Source: Streptomyces sp. NBC_00289
GTDB lineage: Bacteria > Actinomycetota > Actinomycetes > Streptomycetales > Streptomycetaceae
Length of the DNA stretch: 64,000 bases
Direction: 5' to 3'
Assembly: GCF_041435115.1 (NCBI RefSeq)
Contig: NZ_CP108046.1
Location: forward strand, 8,494,001-8,558,000
Position numbers and translations under genes: made by a program. This document shows positions 1 to 8,233 of this stretch, piece after piece; position 1 is the first letter of the stretch, and each line of letters opens with the position of its first letter. A model generated the notes under the pieces. It searched no databases and was not told the DNA's origin. It was given only the letters and a program-made list of their open reading frames with translations.

Positions 1-928
1 GGTGGACCAGCGCGGGCGGCGGATGCCCGGCGCTGCTGTAGGTGATGGTGTGGCGCTCGAAGTCGACGAAGGTCGTGACCGCGGTGGCCGATTCCGCGCC
101 GTCCACGACGTTGGCGTACCGCCCCAGGACGTTGAGCGCCTGGGCGGGCCCCTCGGCGACCCGGGAGGCGGCGCTCAGCGCGCTGCGCAGCTGGCCCATC
201 ACGCCGGCCGCCGCCAGGCCGTGCCCGACCACGTCGCCGACGGAGACGCCGAGGCGCCGGCCGTCCACCAGGTCGACCAGGTCGTACCAGTCCCCGCAGA
301 CGTTCAGCGCGCCGACGGCCGGCCGGTAGCGGACGGCGGCCCGGTGGTCGCCCACCTGCCGCGGGGCGGGCAGCATCGCCTCCTGGAGGGCGAGGGCGAC
401 CTCACGCTCGCGGGCGTGGGCCTGGCGCAGCCGGTCGTTGAGGTCCTGGAGTTCGCGGGCCCGGGTGTACAACTCGGCCTCGAGCACCCGGCCCCGACTC
501 CCGCCGGAGCCGCCGCGGGCCCGGATCAGCTCGGTGACCTCCTCGACCCGGTGCACCAGCAGCACCACCTTGCCGCCGGGGCCGTGCACGGGGGCGTTGA
601 CCGGGCTCCAGTAGCGGGTCTCCCACACCCCGGGCTTGTCGGGGTCCTCCAGGTCGTAGCGCTGCAGGGCCATCGTGTCGCGCTCGCCGGTGGCCAGGAC
701 CCGCCGCAGCGAGGCCTCCAGGTTGCGCATGCCGCTCGCGTGGGGGTCGTCCGGGTTGTCGGGGAAGACGTCGAAGAGGAAGCGGCCGACCACGTCGAGG
801 CGCCTGCGCCCGGACACGCGCAGGAACTCCTCGTTGGCGTCCGCGTACACCAGGTCCGGCGTGAGCAGTGCCACCATGCCGGGCAGGGCCTGGAACGCCG
901 CCGCGTAGTTGATCGCCAAGGTTTTCAT
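1..928 (-). CDS. PAS domain / SpoIIE-type protein phosphatase, C-terminus cut by window edge
   Basis: 309 codons are visible from the ATG at 928 reading left; the C-terminus lies outside the window. Residues about 10-115 look like a PAS sensor fold (NYAAAFQALPGMVALL near the start). A helical linker rich in Arg, Glu and Leu follows. From about residue 170 there is a PP2C/SpoIIE-type Ser/Thr phosphatase with its metal-binding signatures CGDWYDL (about 209) and GVSVGDVVGHG (about 227), ending at the edge in SSAGHPPPALVH. Such proteins dephosphorylate anti-anti-sigma factors in partner-switching modules; the partner is not visible here. A further C-terminal kinase domain outside the window cannot be excluded. 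Confidence 0.85.
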   Translation of the reverse strand, partial: MKTLAINYAAAFQALPGMVALLTPDLVYADANEEFLRVSGRRRLDVVGRFLFDVFPDNPDDPHASGMRNLEASLRRVLATGERDTMALQRYDLEDPDKPGVWETRYWSPVNAPVHGPGGKVVLLVHRVEEVTELIRARGGSGGSRGRVLEAELYTRARELQDLNDRLRQAHAREREVALALQEAMLPAPRQVGDHRAAVRYRPAVGALNVCGDWYDLVDLVDGRRLGVSVGDVVGHGLAAAGVMGQLRSALSAASRVAEGPAQALNVLGRYANVVDGAESATAVTTFVDFERHTITYSSAGHPPPALVH

Positions 929-1029
929 GTCCCCGCCTTACCACCGGGATCACACCAGTTTCGCACGAAGCTCCCGATCAGGGCGGGGGAGCGGATCGTG
1001 TGGTAAACGGGGCGGCGGCCCTGTTGTGC

Positions 1030-1070
1030 CGCTCCGCCCTCACGCGGTCGTCCTGCGTGCGGGCGGAGCG
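1030..1070 (-). terminator. Strong hairpin terminator downstream of rocD
   Basis: CGCTCCGCCC (1030-1039) pairs perfectly with GGGCGGAGCG (1061-1070), and the stem continues inside with CACGC/GCGTG after one T.C mismatch, giving 15 of 16 pairs around a 9-base loop. It lies 51 bases beyond the rocD stop and before the phosphatase start. There is no U-tract, as is usual in streptomycetes. Confidence 0.65.
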
Positions 1071-1120
1071 CGGGGATCCGCCGGTGTCCTGCGGACCTCG
1101 GTCAGGTGGGCCGTCCGGTG

Positions 1121-2347
1121 TCAGCTCGCCCGCGTCAGCACCCTCTCCAGTGCGCCGAGCGCGCCCGCCAGCTCCTCGCCCGTGATCGTCAGCGGCGGCG
1201 CCAGGCGGATCGTCGACCCGTGGGTGTCCTTGACCAGGACGCCCTCCCGCATGAGGCGCGCGCTCACCTCGCGGCCGGTGCCGATGGCGGGGTCGACGTC
1301 GACGCCCGCCCACAGCCCGCGCGCCCGGAACCCGACGACGCCCTTGCCCACCAGGCCCGTGAGCCCGTCCCGCAGGAGGACGCCCAGCTCGGCCGCCCGG
1401 CGCTGGAACTCACCCGTCTCCAGCAGTTCCACCACCGCCGTGCCGACCGCGGCGGCGAGCGGGTTGCCGCCGAAGGTGGAGCCGTGCTCGCCCGGGCCGA
1501 GGACACCGAGCACGTCCCGGCGGCCCACCACCGCGGACACCGGGACGATGCCGCCGCCCAGTGCCTTGCCGAGCAGCACAAGGTCCGGGACGACCGACTC
1601 GTGCTCGACCGCGAGGGTACGGCCGGTGCGGCCGAGCCCGGACTGGATCTCGTCGGCGACGAACAGGCAGCCCTTGCGGTGGGTCAGCTCGCGGACGCCG
1701 GTCAGGTAGCCCTCGTCCGGGATGACGACGCCCGCCTCACCCTGAATGGGCTCCAGCAGCACGGCCGCCGTCGTCTCGTCGACCGCCGCCTCCAGCGCGG
1801 CCAGGTCGTTGTACGGGACGATGCGGAAGCCCGGCGTGAAGGGGCCGAAACCGGTCCGTGCCGTCTCGTCCGTCGAGAAGCTGACGATCGTCGTCGTACG
1901 GCCGTGGAAGTTGTCCGCCGCGACCACGATCGTCGCCCGGTCGGCCGGGACGCCCTTCACCTCGTAGGCCCACTTGCGGGCCACCTTGATGCCGCTCTCG
2001 ACCGCCTCGGCCCCGGTGTTCATGGGCAGCACCATGTCCTGGCCCGTCAACCCGGCGAGTCCTTCGGCGAACTCGGCGAGCCGGTCGTTGTGGAAGGCGC
2101 GGGAGGTGAGCGTCAGCCGGTCGAGCTGCCGGTGCGCGGCCTCGACCAGCGCCGGGTGGCGGTGGCCGAAGTTGAGGGCCGAGTACCCGGCCAGCATGTC
2201 GAGGTAGCGGCGGCCCTCGACGTCCTCCACCCAGGTGCCCTCGGCGCGGGCGACGACCACCGGCAGCGGGTGGTAGTTGTGCGCGAGGACCGGTTCCTCG
2301 GCGCGGATCAGATCGGCGGACGAACGCGTGCGGACGGGAGCGGTCAT
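1121..2347 (-). CDS. rocD: Ornithine aminotransferase
   Basis: This 408-residue class III pyridoxal-phosphate aminotransferase transfers the delta-amino group of ornithine to 2-oxoglutarate, giving glutamate semialdehyde for proline/glutamate metabolism. Visible family features are YSALNFGHRHP near residue 55, the MNTGAEAVE cofactor-phosphate region, the FVADEIQSGLGRTG segment with the cofactor-binding Asp, and LLGKALGGGIVPVSA with the Schiff-base Lys. Length matches bacterial RocD. The ATG at 2347 overlaps the stop of the upstream amidinohydrolase by 4 bases, so the two are translationally coupled and probably act in sequence in arginine catabolism. A general acetylornithine-type aminotransferase is the main alternative. 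Confidence 0.9.
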   Translation of the reverse strand: MTAPVRTRSSADLIRAEEPVLAHNYHPLPVVVARAEGTWVEDVEGRRYLDMLAGYSALNFGHRHPALVEAAHRQLDRLTLTSRAFHNDRLAEFAEGLAGLTGQDMVLPMNTGAEAVESGIKVARKWAYEVKGVPADRATIVVAADNFHGRTTTIVSFSTDETARTGFGPFTPGFRIVPYNDLAALEAAVDETTAAVLLEPIQGEAGVVIPDEGYLTGVRELTHRKGCLFVADEIQSGLGRTGRTLAVEHESVVPDLVLLGKALGGGIVPVSAVVGRRDVLGVLGPGEHGSTFGGNPLAAAVGTAVVELLETGEFQRRAAELGVLLRDGLTGLVGKGVVGFRARGLWAGVDVDPAIGTGREVSARLMREGVLVKDTHGSTIRLAPPLTITGEELAGALGALERVLTRAS

Positions 2348-3156
2348 GAGCGGATCTCCTGAGTGCAGCACTTGATGCCGCCGCCGGCCTTCTGGAACTC
2401 GGACAGGTCGACGGGAACGGGGACGTAGCCGTGGGCGTCCAGGCGGGCGGCGAGTGCCTCGGCCCGGGGGGCGATGAAGACGTGGCGGCCGTCGGAGACG
2501 GAGTTCAGACCGAACGTCATGGCGTCGTGCCGGGACGCGAGCACCGCGTCCGGGTACAGCCGAGCGAGCACCTCGCGGCTCCCGGGTGAGAACGCCTCCG
2601 GGTAGTACGCGATGTTGTCGTCGTCCAGGACGAACAGCGCGGTGTCCAGGTGGTAGAAGTACGGGTCGACCAGCGTCAGGCCGATCACCGGGTGGCCGAA
2701 GAACTCCTGCACCTCGCGGTGCGCCTCGCGGGTGGTCCGGAATCCGGTGCCGGCCAGCACGTACCGTCCCGTCCAGACCAGGTCGCCCTCGCCCTCGCAC
2801 ACGGCCTCGGGGCGGTACACGTCGTAGCCCGCCGTTTTGAACCAGGTGTCGTAGTGCGTGGACTCGGCACGGCGCTCGGGTGCGTGGAAGAGGGAGCCGA
2901 AGACGCGGCCGTCGACGACGACCGCCGAGTTCGCGGCGAAGACCATGTCCGGCAGGCCGGGGACCGGCTCCACCGTGTCGACGGCATGCCCGTGGGCGCG
3001 GTAGGCGCGGATCAGCGCCTGCCACTGCTCCTGGGCCAGGTCGACGTCGACGTGGGTGTCGGGATGCATCCAGGGGTTGATCGCGTACTGCACGGCGAAG
3101 TGTCTGGGTTCGCAGACGAGGAATCGTCGTCGGCGCGGCACACGGCTGTGGGTCAC
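2344..3156 (-). CDS. DDAH-like amidinohydrolase (dimethylarginine/arginine hydrolase family)
   Basis: A 270-residue guanidino-group-modifying enzyme. Family marks are the substrate-loop region GLPDMVFAANSAVV, GEGDLVW, the catalytic His in YFYHLDTALFVLDDD and the C-terminal nucleophile region GGGIKCCTQE (Cys263/264). Dimethylarginine dimethylaminohydrolases give citrulline plus dimethylamine; related enzymes hydrolyse arginine itself. Because the next gene, overlapping by 4 bases, is an ornithine aminotransferase, an arginine-to-ornithine role is a reasonable alternative; sequence alone does not decide this. The GTG at 3156 is chosen because GGAGGAA lies 7 bases upstream; an in-frame ATG at 3204 has no comparable site. 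The Lrp-type gene lies just upstream on the same strand. Confidence 0.82.
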   Translation of the reverse strand: MTHSRVPRRRRFLVCEPRHFAVQYAINPWMHPDTHVDVDLAQEQWQALIRAYRAHGHAVDTVEPVPGLPDMVFAANSAVVVDGRVFGSLFHAPERRAESTHYDTWFKTAGYDVYRPEAVCEGEGDLVWTGRYVLAGTGFRTTREAHREVQEFFGHPVIGLTLVDPYFYHLDTALFVLDDDNIAYYPEAFSPGSREVLARLYPDAVLASRHDAMTFGLNSVSDGRHVFIAPRAEALAARLDAHGYVPVPVDLSEFQKAGGGIKCCTQEIRS

Positions 3157-3242
3157 AGAGGGGTTCCTCCGCTTCCTGCGGTGTCGACTGAGGGTTGACA
3201 CCAAGGTAGGAACTGACCTGTACGCCCGACAAGGAACAGGAG

Positions 3243-3268
3243 CTGCGTGTTCGCGCAGGAATGCTGCG
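3243..3268. promoter_or_regulatory. Phased CTGCG/CGCAG half-site array upstream of the amidinohydrolase-rocD pair
   Basis: CTGCG (3243), CGCAG (3254) and CTGCG (3264) alternate in orientation at 10-11 base steps, so each neighbouring pair is a palindrome with a 5-6 base spacer (the second is CGCAG-GAATG-CTGCG). Helically phased, roughly 15-base palindromes are typical of Lrp/AsnC sites, and the array lies between the Lrp-type gene and the first gene it might control. It could also fold as RNA at the end of the regulator transcript. Confidence 0.4.
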
Positions 3269-3271
3269 TTG

Positions 3272-3784
3272 TCAGGCTTCTTGGCGCACGTCCGCTGCGT
3301 CGTCGGGTGCGGCGTAGCCGGCGCCCGCCTCCGGGCTCTCCGGAATGAGGTGGGAGAGCACCATGACGCTGATCGTCTTGCGGACGAAGGGCTCCGCCCG
3401 GATCCTTTCCAGCACCTCCTCGAAGTGCTCCACGTCGCGTGCCCGCACGTGCAGCAGCGCGTCCGCGCCCCCGGTCACCGTCATGGCCGCGGTGATCTCC
3501 GGATGGTTGCGGACCACCTCGGCGAGCCGCCGCGGAGGGGCCGCGCCCTCGCAGTAGACCTCGACGTACGCCTCGGTCCGCCAGCCCAGCGCGGACGGCT
3601 GCACCGTGGCGGTGAACCCGGCGATCACGCCCGTCTCCCTTAGTCGGTCCACGCGCCGCTTGACCGCCGTCGAGGACAGGCCGATCGCCGCCCCGATCTC
3701 GGCGAAACTGGTCCTGGCGTTCGCCATCAGAGCGGTGATGATCTTCCGGTCGAGCTCGTCGAACGGGGTGGTCCTGCTGTTCAT
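3272..3784 (-). CDS. Lrp/AsnC family transcriptional regulator
   Basis: A 170-residue protein with the classic two-part Lrp layout. An N-terminal winged helix-turn-helix (FDELDRKIITALMANARTSF, then GLSSTAVKRRVDRL, residues about 7-65) is followed by an alpha/beta effector-binding (RAM) domain (VTGGADALLHVRARD). The ATG at 3784 gives the usual length; longer in-frame starts add an unlikely leader. It lies 115 bases upstream of the amidinohydrolase-rocD pair on the same strand, with phased half-sites between, so it is probably their local amino-acid-responsive regulator, as with other Lrp proteins that control arginine and ornithine catabolism. The effector is unknown. Confidence 0.88.
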   Translation of the reverse strand: MNSRTTPFDELDRKIITALMANARTSFAEIGAAIGLSSTAVKRRVDRLRETGVIAGFTATVQPSALGWRTEAYVEVYCEGAAPPRRLAEVVRNHPEITAAMTVTGGADALLHVRARDVEHFEEVLERIRAEPFVRKTISVMVLSHLIPESPEAGAGYAAPDDAADVRQEA

Positions 3785-3847
3785 GTCGGCACTGTATCCA
3801 GCGAGGACGTCCGCACCCGGCACATGTCCAGACGTACGGATTGCTCC

Positions 3848-3853
3848 TACACT
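3848..3853 (+). promoter_or_regulatory. Probable -10 element for a leaderless LytTR regulator mRNA
   Basis: TACACT ends 8 bases before the ATG at 3862. That spacing puts the transcript start at or next to the start codon, as in the many leaderless streptomycete mRNAs. No Shine-Dalgarno sequence precedes this ATG, which agrees. Confidence 0.4.
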
Positions 3854-3861
3854 CCACGTTC

Positions 3862-4611
3862 ATGCTGCGCGCCCTCGCCGTCGACGACGAACGACCCTCG
3901 CTGGAGGAACTGCTCTACCTCCTGAACGCCGACCCCCGCATCGGCAGCGCGGAGGGCGCCGGCGACGCCACCGAGGCGCTGCGCCGGATCAACCGCGCCC
4001 TGGAGTCGGGACCGGGCGGGCCGGAGGCGATCGACGTCGTCTTCCTCGACATCCACATGCCCGGCCTCGACGGGCTCGACCTGGCCCGGCTGCTGACCGG
4101 GTTCGCCGTGCCGCCGCTGGTCGTGTTCGTCACCGCCCACGAGGACTTCGCCGTGCAGGCCTTCGACCTCAAGGCCGTCGACTACGTGCTCAAACCGGTA
4201 CGAAAGGAACGGCTCGCGGAGGCCGTCCGGCGGGCCGCCGAGCGCAGCGGCACCGCGCCCCGCATACCCGTGCACGAGCCCGACCCCGACCACATACCGG
4301 TCGAACTCGGCGGCGTGACCCGCTTCGTCGCCGTCGACGACATCACCCACGTCGAGGCCCGCGGCGACTACGCCCGGCTGCACACCGACAAGGGCAGCCA
4401 CCTCGTCCGCATCCCGCTGTCCGCCCTGGAGGAGCGCTGGCGCTCCCGCGGCTTCGTCCGCATCCACCGCCGCCACCTCGTCGCCCTGCGCCACATCGGC
4501 GAACTCCGCCTGGACGCCGGTACCGTGAGCGTCCTAGTGGGCGCGGAGGAGCTCCAGGTCAGCCGCCGGCACGCGCGGGAACTGCGGGACCTGCTGATGA
4601 GGAGGCCTTGA
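3862..4611 (+). CDS. LytTR-family response regulator
   Basis: A 249-residue two-domain regulator. The receiver domain (about 1-125) has the acidic pair Asp8/Asp9 (AVDDE), the phosphoacceptor Asp63 in VFLDIHMPG, the Thr switch in VFVTAHE and the conserved Lys in VLKPVRKERL. The C-terminal domain (about 145-249) is LytTR-type DNA binding (VEARGDYARLH, FVRIHRRHLVAL). It is the first gene of a unit with a small membrane protein, a solute symporter and a LytS-type kinase. In other bacteria LytS/LytTR pairs adjacent to transporters often induce that transporter, for example in pyruvate sensing. The ATG is used because a longer TTG start has no ribosome binding site. Confidence 0.92.
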   Translation: MLRALAVDDERPSLEELLYLLNADPRIGSAEGAGDATEALRRINRALESGPGGPEAIDVVFLDIHMPGLDGLDLARLLTGFAVPPLVVFVTAHEDFAVQAFDLKAVDYVLKPVRKERLAEAVRRAAERSGTAPRIPVHEPDPDHIPVELGGVTRFVAVDDITHVEARGDYARLHTDKGSHLVRIPLSALEERWRSRGFVRIHRRHLVALRHIGELRLDAGTVSVLVGAEELQVSRRHARELRDLLMRRP

Positions 4612-4612
4612 G

Positions 4613-4972
4613 GTGCCCCAGGACCCCACCGAACCCCGGGTCGTCGTCACCGGCCCGCCCCGGCGCACCCGACGCGCCTCCGGCTACTACCGTCCGCGCA
4701 CCGAGATCGACGAGCAGACAACCCTCGGCCACACCTACGTCCGCTCCCTGATGCGCACCCAACTGCGCGCAGCCCTCACGGTGTTCGCGGTCCTGGGCCT
4801 GCTCATCGGACCGCTGCCGCTGCTCTTCGCCGCGATGCCGGACGCCCGCCGACTGGAATGGGCGGTGCTCGGCTTCGGCCTCTACGCGCCGATGGTGCTG
4901 CTCGCCCGCTGGCACGTGCGCCGCGCGGAGCGCAACGAACGGGACTTCGTGCGACTGGTCGAGGACCGATGA
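4613..4972 (+). CDS. Small two-helix membrane protein of DUF485-like type, symporter partner
   Basis: A 119-residue protein. A basic cytoplasmic N-terminus (about 1-50) is followed by two hydrophobic helices (AALTVFAVLGLLIGPLPLLF, and LEWAVLGFGLYAPMVLLARW near 85-105), then a charged C-terminus. Size, topology and position directly before a sodium:solute symporter match the DUF485 proteins that accompany acetate-type symporters, although similarity to the family is only suggestive. The GTG at 4613 starts one base after the regulator stop, with GAGGAGG just upstream, so translation is coupled. Confidence 0.7.
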   Translation: MPQDPTEPRVVVTGPPRRTRRASGYYRPRTEIDEQTTLGHTYVRSLMRTQLRAALTVFAVLGLLIGPLPLLFAAMPDARRLEWAVLGFGLYAPMVLLARWHVRRAERNERDFVRLVEDR

Positions 4973-5009
4973 GCGGTCGGACCGCGGATACCGAGGACCG
5001 CCGAGCGCC

Positions 5010-6722
5010 GTGAACTCCACCTACGCCGTCCCCGCCGTCGCCCTGGTCGTCGTGGCGACCGTCCTCGTCGGCGCCTTCGGCCTGCGCATCTCCCGCACCA
5101 CCTCCGACTTCTACGTCGCCTCGCGCACCGTCGGCCCCCGCCTCAACGCGGCCGCCATCAGCGGGGAGTACCTCTCCGCCGCCTCCTTCCTCGGCATCGC
5201 GGGCCTGGTCCTGGTGCAGGGCCCGGACATGCTCTGGTATCCGGTCGGCTACACCGCCGGCTACCTGGTCCTCCTGCTGTTCGTCGCCGCCCCGCTGCGC
5301 CGCTCCGGCGCCTACACCCTGCCCGACTTCGCGGAGGCCCGGCTGGCCTCACAGGCGGTGCGGAGGCTGGCCGGGGCCTTCGTCGTCGGCGTCGGCTGGC
5401 TCTACCTGCTGCCCCAACTCCAGGGCGCCGGACTGACGTTGACCGTGCTGACCGGCGCGCCCGACTCGCTCGGCGGTGTGATCGTCGCGGTCGTCGTGGT
5501 CGCCACCGTCGCCGCCGGCGGTATGCGCAGCATCACCTTCGTACAGGCCTTCCAGTACTGGCTCAAGCTCACCGCCCTCCTCGTCCCCGCCCTCTTCCTG
5601 GTGCTGGCCTGGCAGGACGACGGGGCGCCCCGCCGTGCCTTCGAGGAGCCGGTCACCTTCCGCGAACAGCGGGTCGTCCGCGTCGACGACAGCCTCGACC
5701 TGACGCTCGACCGGCCCCTGACCGTCACGGTGAGCGGCACCGTCGACGACCGCCCGCACGACCACGAGCGGCTCCGCCTCCCCGCCGGCACCCACCGCAT
5801 CGAACGGGGCACCCGGCTGACCTTCGACCCGGGCGCCGCCGTCCCGGCCGCCGACCGCGCCACCACCGGCGGCATGTCGACCTCCCTGGCCGCGGGCCGG
5901 GAGGAACGCCCCCTGTACGCCACGTACGGACTGATCCTCGCCACCTTCCTCGGCACCATGGGCCTGCCGCACGTCGTCGTCCGCTTCTACACCAGCCCGC
6001 ACGGCGTCGCCGCCCGCCGCACCACGGTGGCCGTCCTCGGCCTGATCGGGGCCTTCTACCTGCTGCCGCCCGTGTACGGCGCGCTCGGCCGGCTCTACGC
6101 CCCCGAACTCGCCCTCACCGGCGACGCGGACGCCGCCGTCCTGCTGCTGCCCGGCCGCATGATCGGCGGCCTCGGCGGCGACCTGCTCGGCGCCCTGGTG
6201 GCGGGCGGCGCCTTCGCCGCGTTCCTGTCCACGGCCTCGGGGCTGACCATGGCCGTGGCGGGCGTGCTCACCCAGGACGTCCTGCCGACGCGCGGCGTAC
6301 GGCACTTCCGGCTCGGCACGGTGCTCGCGATGGCCGTACCGCTCGCGGCGAGCGCGCTGGTCGGCGGGCTGCCGGTCGCCGACGCCGTCGGGCTGGCCTT
6401 CGCCGTCTCCGCCTCCTCCTTCTGCCCGCTGCTCGTGCTCGGCATCTGGTGGCGTCGACTGACCCCGCCCGGCGCGGCCGCCGGGATGCTGGTGGGCGGC
6501 GGCTCCGCGTTCGTGGCCGTGGCCGCCACGATGGCGGGCTTCCCGGGCAAGGGCCCGCTGCACGCCCTGCTGGCCTGGCCGGCGCTGTGGTCGGTGCCCC
6601 TGGGCTTCCTCACCATGATCCTGGTGTCGCTGGCCACCGCGAGCCGGGTACCGGCGGGCACGGAAGCGATCCTGGCTCGGTTCCATCTGCCGGAAGAACT
6701 GCGGGCGGAGGTCAAGGCATGA
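5010..6722 (+). CDS. Sodium:solute symporter, acetate/monocarboxylate type
   Basis: A 570-residue integral membrane protein of the SSS family with about 13 predicted helices. Typical segments are SDFYVASRTVGPRLNAAAIS with SGEYLSAASFLGIAG, the helix-rich core, and AFAAFLSTASGLTMAVAGVL. It resembles ActP-type cation/acetate symporters. A non-membranous charged stretch of roughly 100 residues (about 210-300, with RVVRVDDSLDLTLDRPLTV) interrupts the core, as in actinobacterial members as I recall them. The GTG at 5010 lies 37 bases after the small membrane protein gene. Neighbouring kinase and regulator genes suggest substrate-induced expression. The exact carboxylate cannot be read from sequence. 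Confidence 0.88.
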   Translation: MNSTYAVPAVALVVVATVLVGAFGLRISRTTSDFYVASRTVGPRLNAAAISGEYLSAASFLGIAGLVLVQGPDMLWYPVGYTAGYLVLLLFVAAPLRRSGAYTLPDFAEARLASQAVRRLAGAFVVGVGWLYLLPQLQGAGLTLTVLTGAPDSLGGVIVAVVVVATVAAGGMRSITFVQAFQYWLKLTALLVPALFLVLAWQDDGAPRRAFEEPVTFREQRVVRVDDSLDLTLDRPLTVTVSGTVDDRPHDHERLRLPAGTHRIERGTRLTFDPGAAVPAADRATTGGMSTSLAAGREERPLYATYGLILATFLGTMGLPHVVVRFYTSPHGVAARRTTVAVLGLIGAFYLLPPVYGALGRLYAPELALTGDADAAVLLLPGRMIGGLGGDLLGALVAGGAFAAFLSTASGLTMAVAGVLTQDVLPTRGVRHFRLGTVLAMAVPLAASALVGGLPVADAVGLAFAVSASSFCPLLVLGIWWRRLTPPGAAAGMLVGGGSAFVAVAATMAGFPGKGPLHALLAWPALWSVPLGFLTMILVSLATASRVPAGTEAILARFHLPEELRAEVKA

Positions 6723-6801
6723 GGGGTCATCCCGCCGGGACGAAGGGACGCCGAGGCGGCCCGGGTGCCGTCCCCGACCCCGCCGGGCCGGAGGACATGG
6801 C

Positions 6802-8016
6802 ATGAGCGGATTCCTGGCCGGCCTGTGCGTGGCCGTCCTCCCCCTGCTGGCCGCCGGCTTCTGGCTGGGCCGGCGCACCGCGCGCCCCGAGAGTCTCGGC
6901 GGTCTCGGCACCCCCGTCGAACACGCCACCTTCGAGACCCTGCACACCGCCTCCCTCGCCGCGCCTCCACTGCGCGCCGGCCTCACCGAGGAGACGGCGC
7001 GGAAGTCGGCCCGCCGACTGCGCTCACTGCTCGGCACGGACGCCCTGTGCCTGACCGACCAGCAGGACGTCCTGGTCTGGGACGGCGTCGGCGCGCACCA
7101 CCGCACCGAGATCATGGAACGCCTCGCCGGGCCGCTGGAGACCGGCCGCGGCGAGGCCGTCCGGCTCACCTGCGACACCCCCGACTGCCCGGTGCGCTGG
7201 GCCGTCGTCGCGCCGCTCACCGTCGACGACCGCGTGTACGGGGCCCTCGTCGCCTGCGCGCCCCGCGAGTCCGCCGTCCTCGTACGGGCCGCCGGCGAGG
7301 TCGCCCGCTGGGTCTCCGTCCAGTTGGAACTGGCCGACCTCGACCGCTCCCGCACCCGCCTCATCGAGGCCGAGATCAAGGCTCTGCGCGCGCAGATATC
7401 CCCGCACTTCATCTTCAACTCGCTCGCGGTGATCGCCTCGTTCGTGCGCACCGACCCCGAGCGCGCCCGTGAACTCCTCCTGGAGTTCGCCGACTTCACC
7501 CGCTACTCGTTCCGCAGGCACGGCGAGTTCACCACCCTCGCCGACGAGCTCCACGCCATCGACCAGTACCTGGCACTGGTCAGGGCCCGGTTCGGCGACC
7601 GCCTCTCCGTCACCCTCCAGATCGCCCCCGAGGTGCTGCCGGTGACCCTGCCCTTCCTGTGCCTCCAGCCGCTCGTCGAGAACGCCGTCAAGCACGGTCT
7701 GGAGGGGAAGGCCGTGTCCGCCGGCAGGAGCCGCATCAGCATCACCGCGCAGGACACCGGCGCCGAGGCCCTCGTGGTCATCGAGGACGACGGCACCGGC
7801 ATGGACCCCGACGCGCTGCGCCGCATCCTCGCCGGCGAGGTCAGCCCGTCCGGTGGCATCGGGCTGTCCAACGTCGACGACCGGCTCCGGCAGGTCTACG
7901 GAGACGACTACGGCCTCGTCATCGAGACCGCCGTGGGAGCGGGAATGAAGATCACCGCCCGGCTGCCGAAATACCAGCCGGGAGTGCACTCGGCGGGACG
8001 GCTCACCGCGGGATGA
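6802..8016 (+). CDS. LytS-type sensor histidine kinase
   Basis: A 404-residue kinase. One N-terminal membrane helix (about 4-22) is followed by a GAF-like sensor (about 60-180) and a His_kinase domain with phosphoacceptor His202 in QISPHFIFNSL. A GHKL ATPase has an N-box (LVENAVKHGLEGK), a G1-like IEDDGTGMD and G2 GGIGLSNVDDRL. This architecture pairs with LytTR regulators such as the one at 3862, four genes upstream. The ATG is separated from the symporter by 79 bases that contain a short in-frame ORF overlapping both neighbours. A hairpin follows the stop. The ligand is presumably the symporter substrate. Confidence 0.9.
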   Translation: MSGFLAGLCVAVLPLLAAGFWLGRRTARPESLGGLGTPVEHATFETLHTASLAAPPLRAGLTEETARKSARRLRSLLGTDALCLTDQQDVLVWDGVGAHHRTEIMERLAGPLETGRGEAVRLTCDTPDCPVRWAVVAPLTVDDRVYGALVACAPRESAVLVRAAGEVARWVSVQLELADLDRSRTRLIEAEIKALRAQISPHFIFNSLAVIASFVRTDPERARELLLEFADFTRYSFRRHGEFTTLADELHAIDQYLALVRARFGDRLSVTLQIAPEVLPVTLPFLCLQPLVENAVKHGLEGKAVSAGRSRISITAQDTGAEALVVIEDDGTGMDPDALRRILAGEVSPSGGIGLSNVDDRLRQVYGDDYGLVIETAVGAGMKITARLPKYQPGVHSAGRLTAG

Positions 8017-8020
8017 GCAC

Positions 8021-8040
8021 GGACCCCGCATGCCGGGTCC
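8021..8040. terminator. Hairpin between convergent kinase and small membrane protein genes
   Basis: GGACCC (8021-8026) and GGGTCC (8035-8040) form a 6-base stem with an 8-base loop in the 46 bases separating two convergent genes, so it could act in both directions. Confidence 0.45.
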
Positions 8041-8062
8041 CGCGCCTGTCCGGCGGTGCGCG

Positions 8063-8233
8063 TCAGGTACTGCGCGTGGCGACCATTCCGAGGGTGATCA
8101 GGCCCAGCACGACCCAGCCGAACCACAGCCAGCCGTTGCTGCCGAGCGCCACCGTGTAGGCCGTCACCACGACGAGCCCGCCGACGGTGAGCACCCCCAT
8201 CGTCTTCGTGGAACCGTTCGTGGAACCGGGCAT
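8063..8233 (-). CDS. Small conserved-looking membrane protein, 56 aa
   Basis: This 57-codon frame starts at the ATG at 8233. The product begins MPGSTNGSTKTMG and consists mostly of two hydrophobic stretches (VLTVGGLVVVTAYTVALG and WLWFGWVVLGLITLGMVA) joined by a short SNG turn, giving a two-helix hairpin. Codon use is strongly G/C-ending, as in real genes here. A GAAGGGTG stretch precedes the start. Small membrane proteins of this kind are common in Streptomyces; no function can be assigned. Confidence 0.72.
   Translation of the reverse strand: MPGSTNGSTKTMGVLTVGGLVVVTAYTVALGSNGWLWFGWVVLGLITLGMVATRST

Noticed and set aside
5349..7499. Very long minus-strand open frame (716 codons) opposite the symporter and kinase
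   Set aside because: It is the antisense shadow of well-supported genes; composition is Arg/Gly/Ala-rich with no family features.
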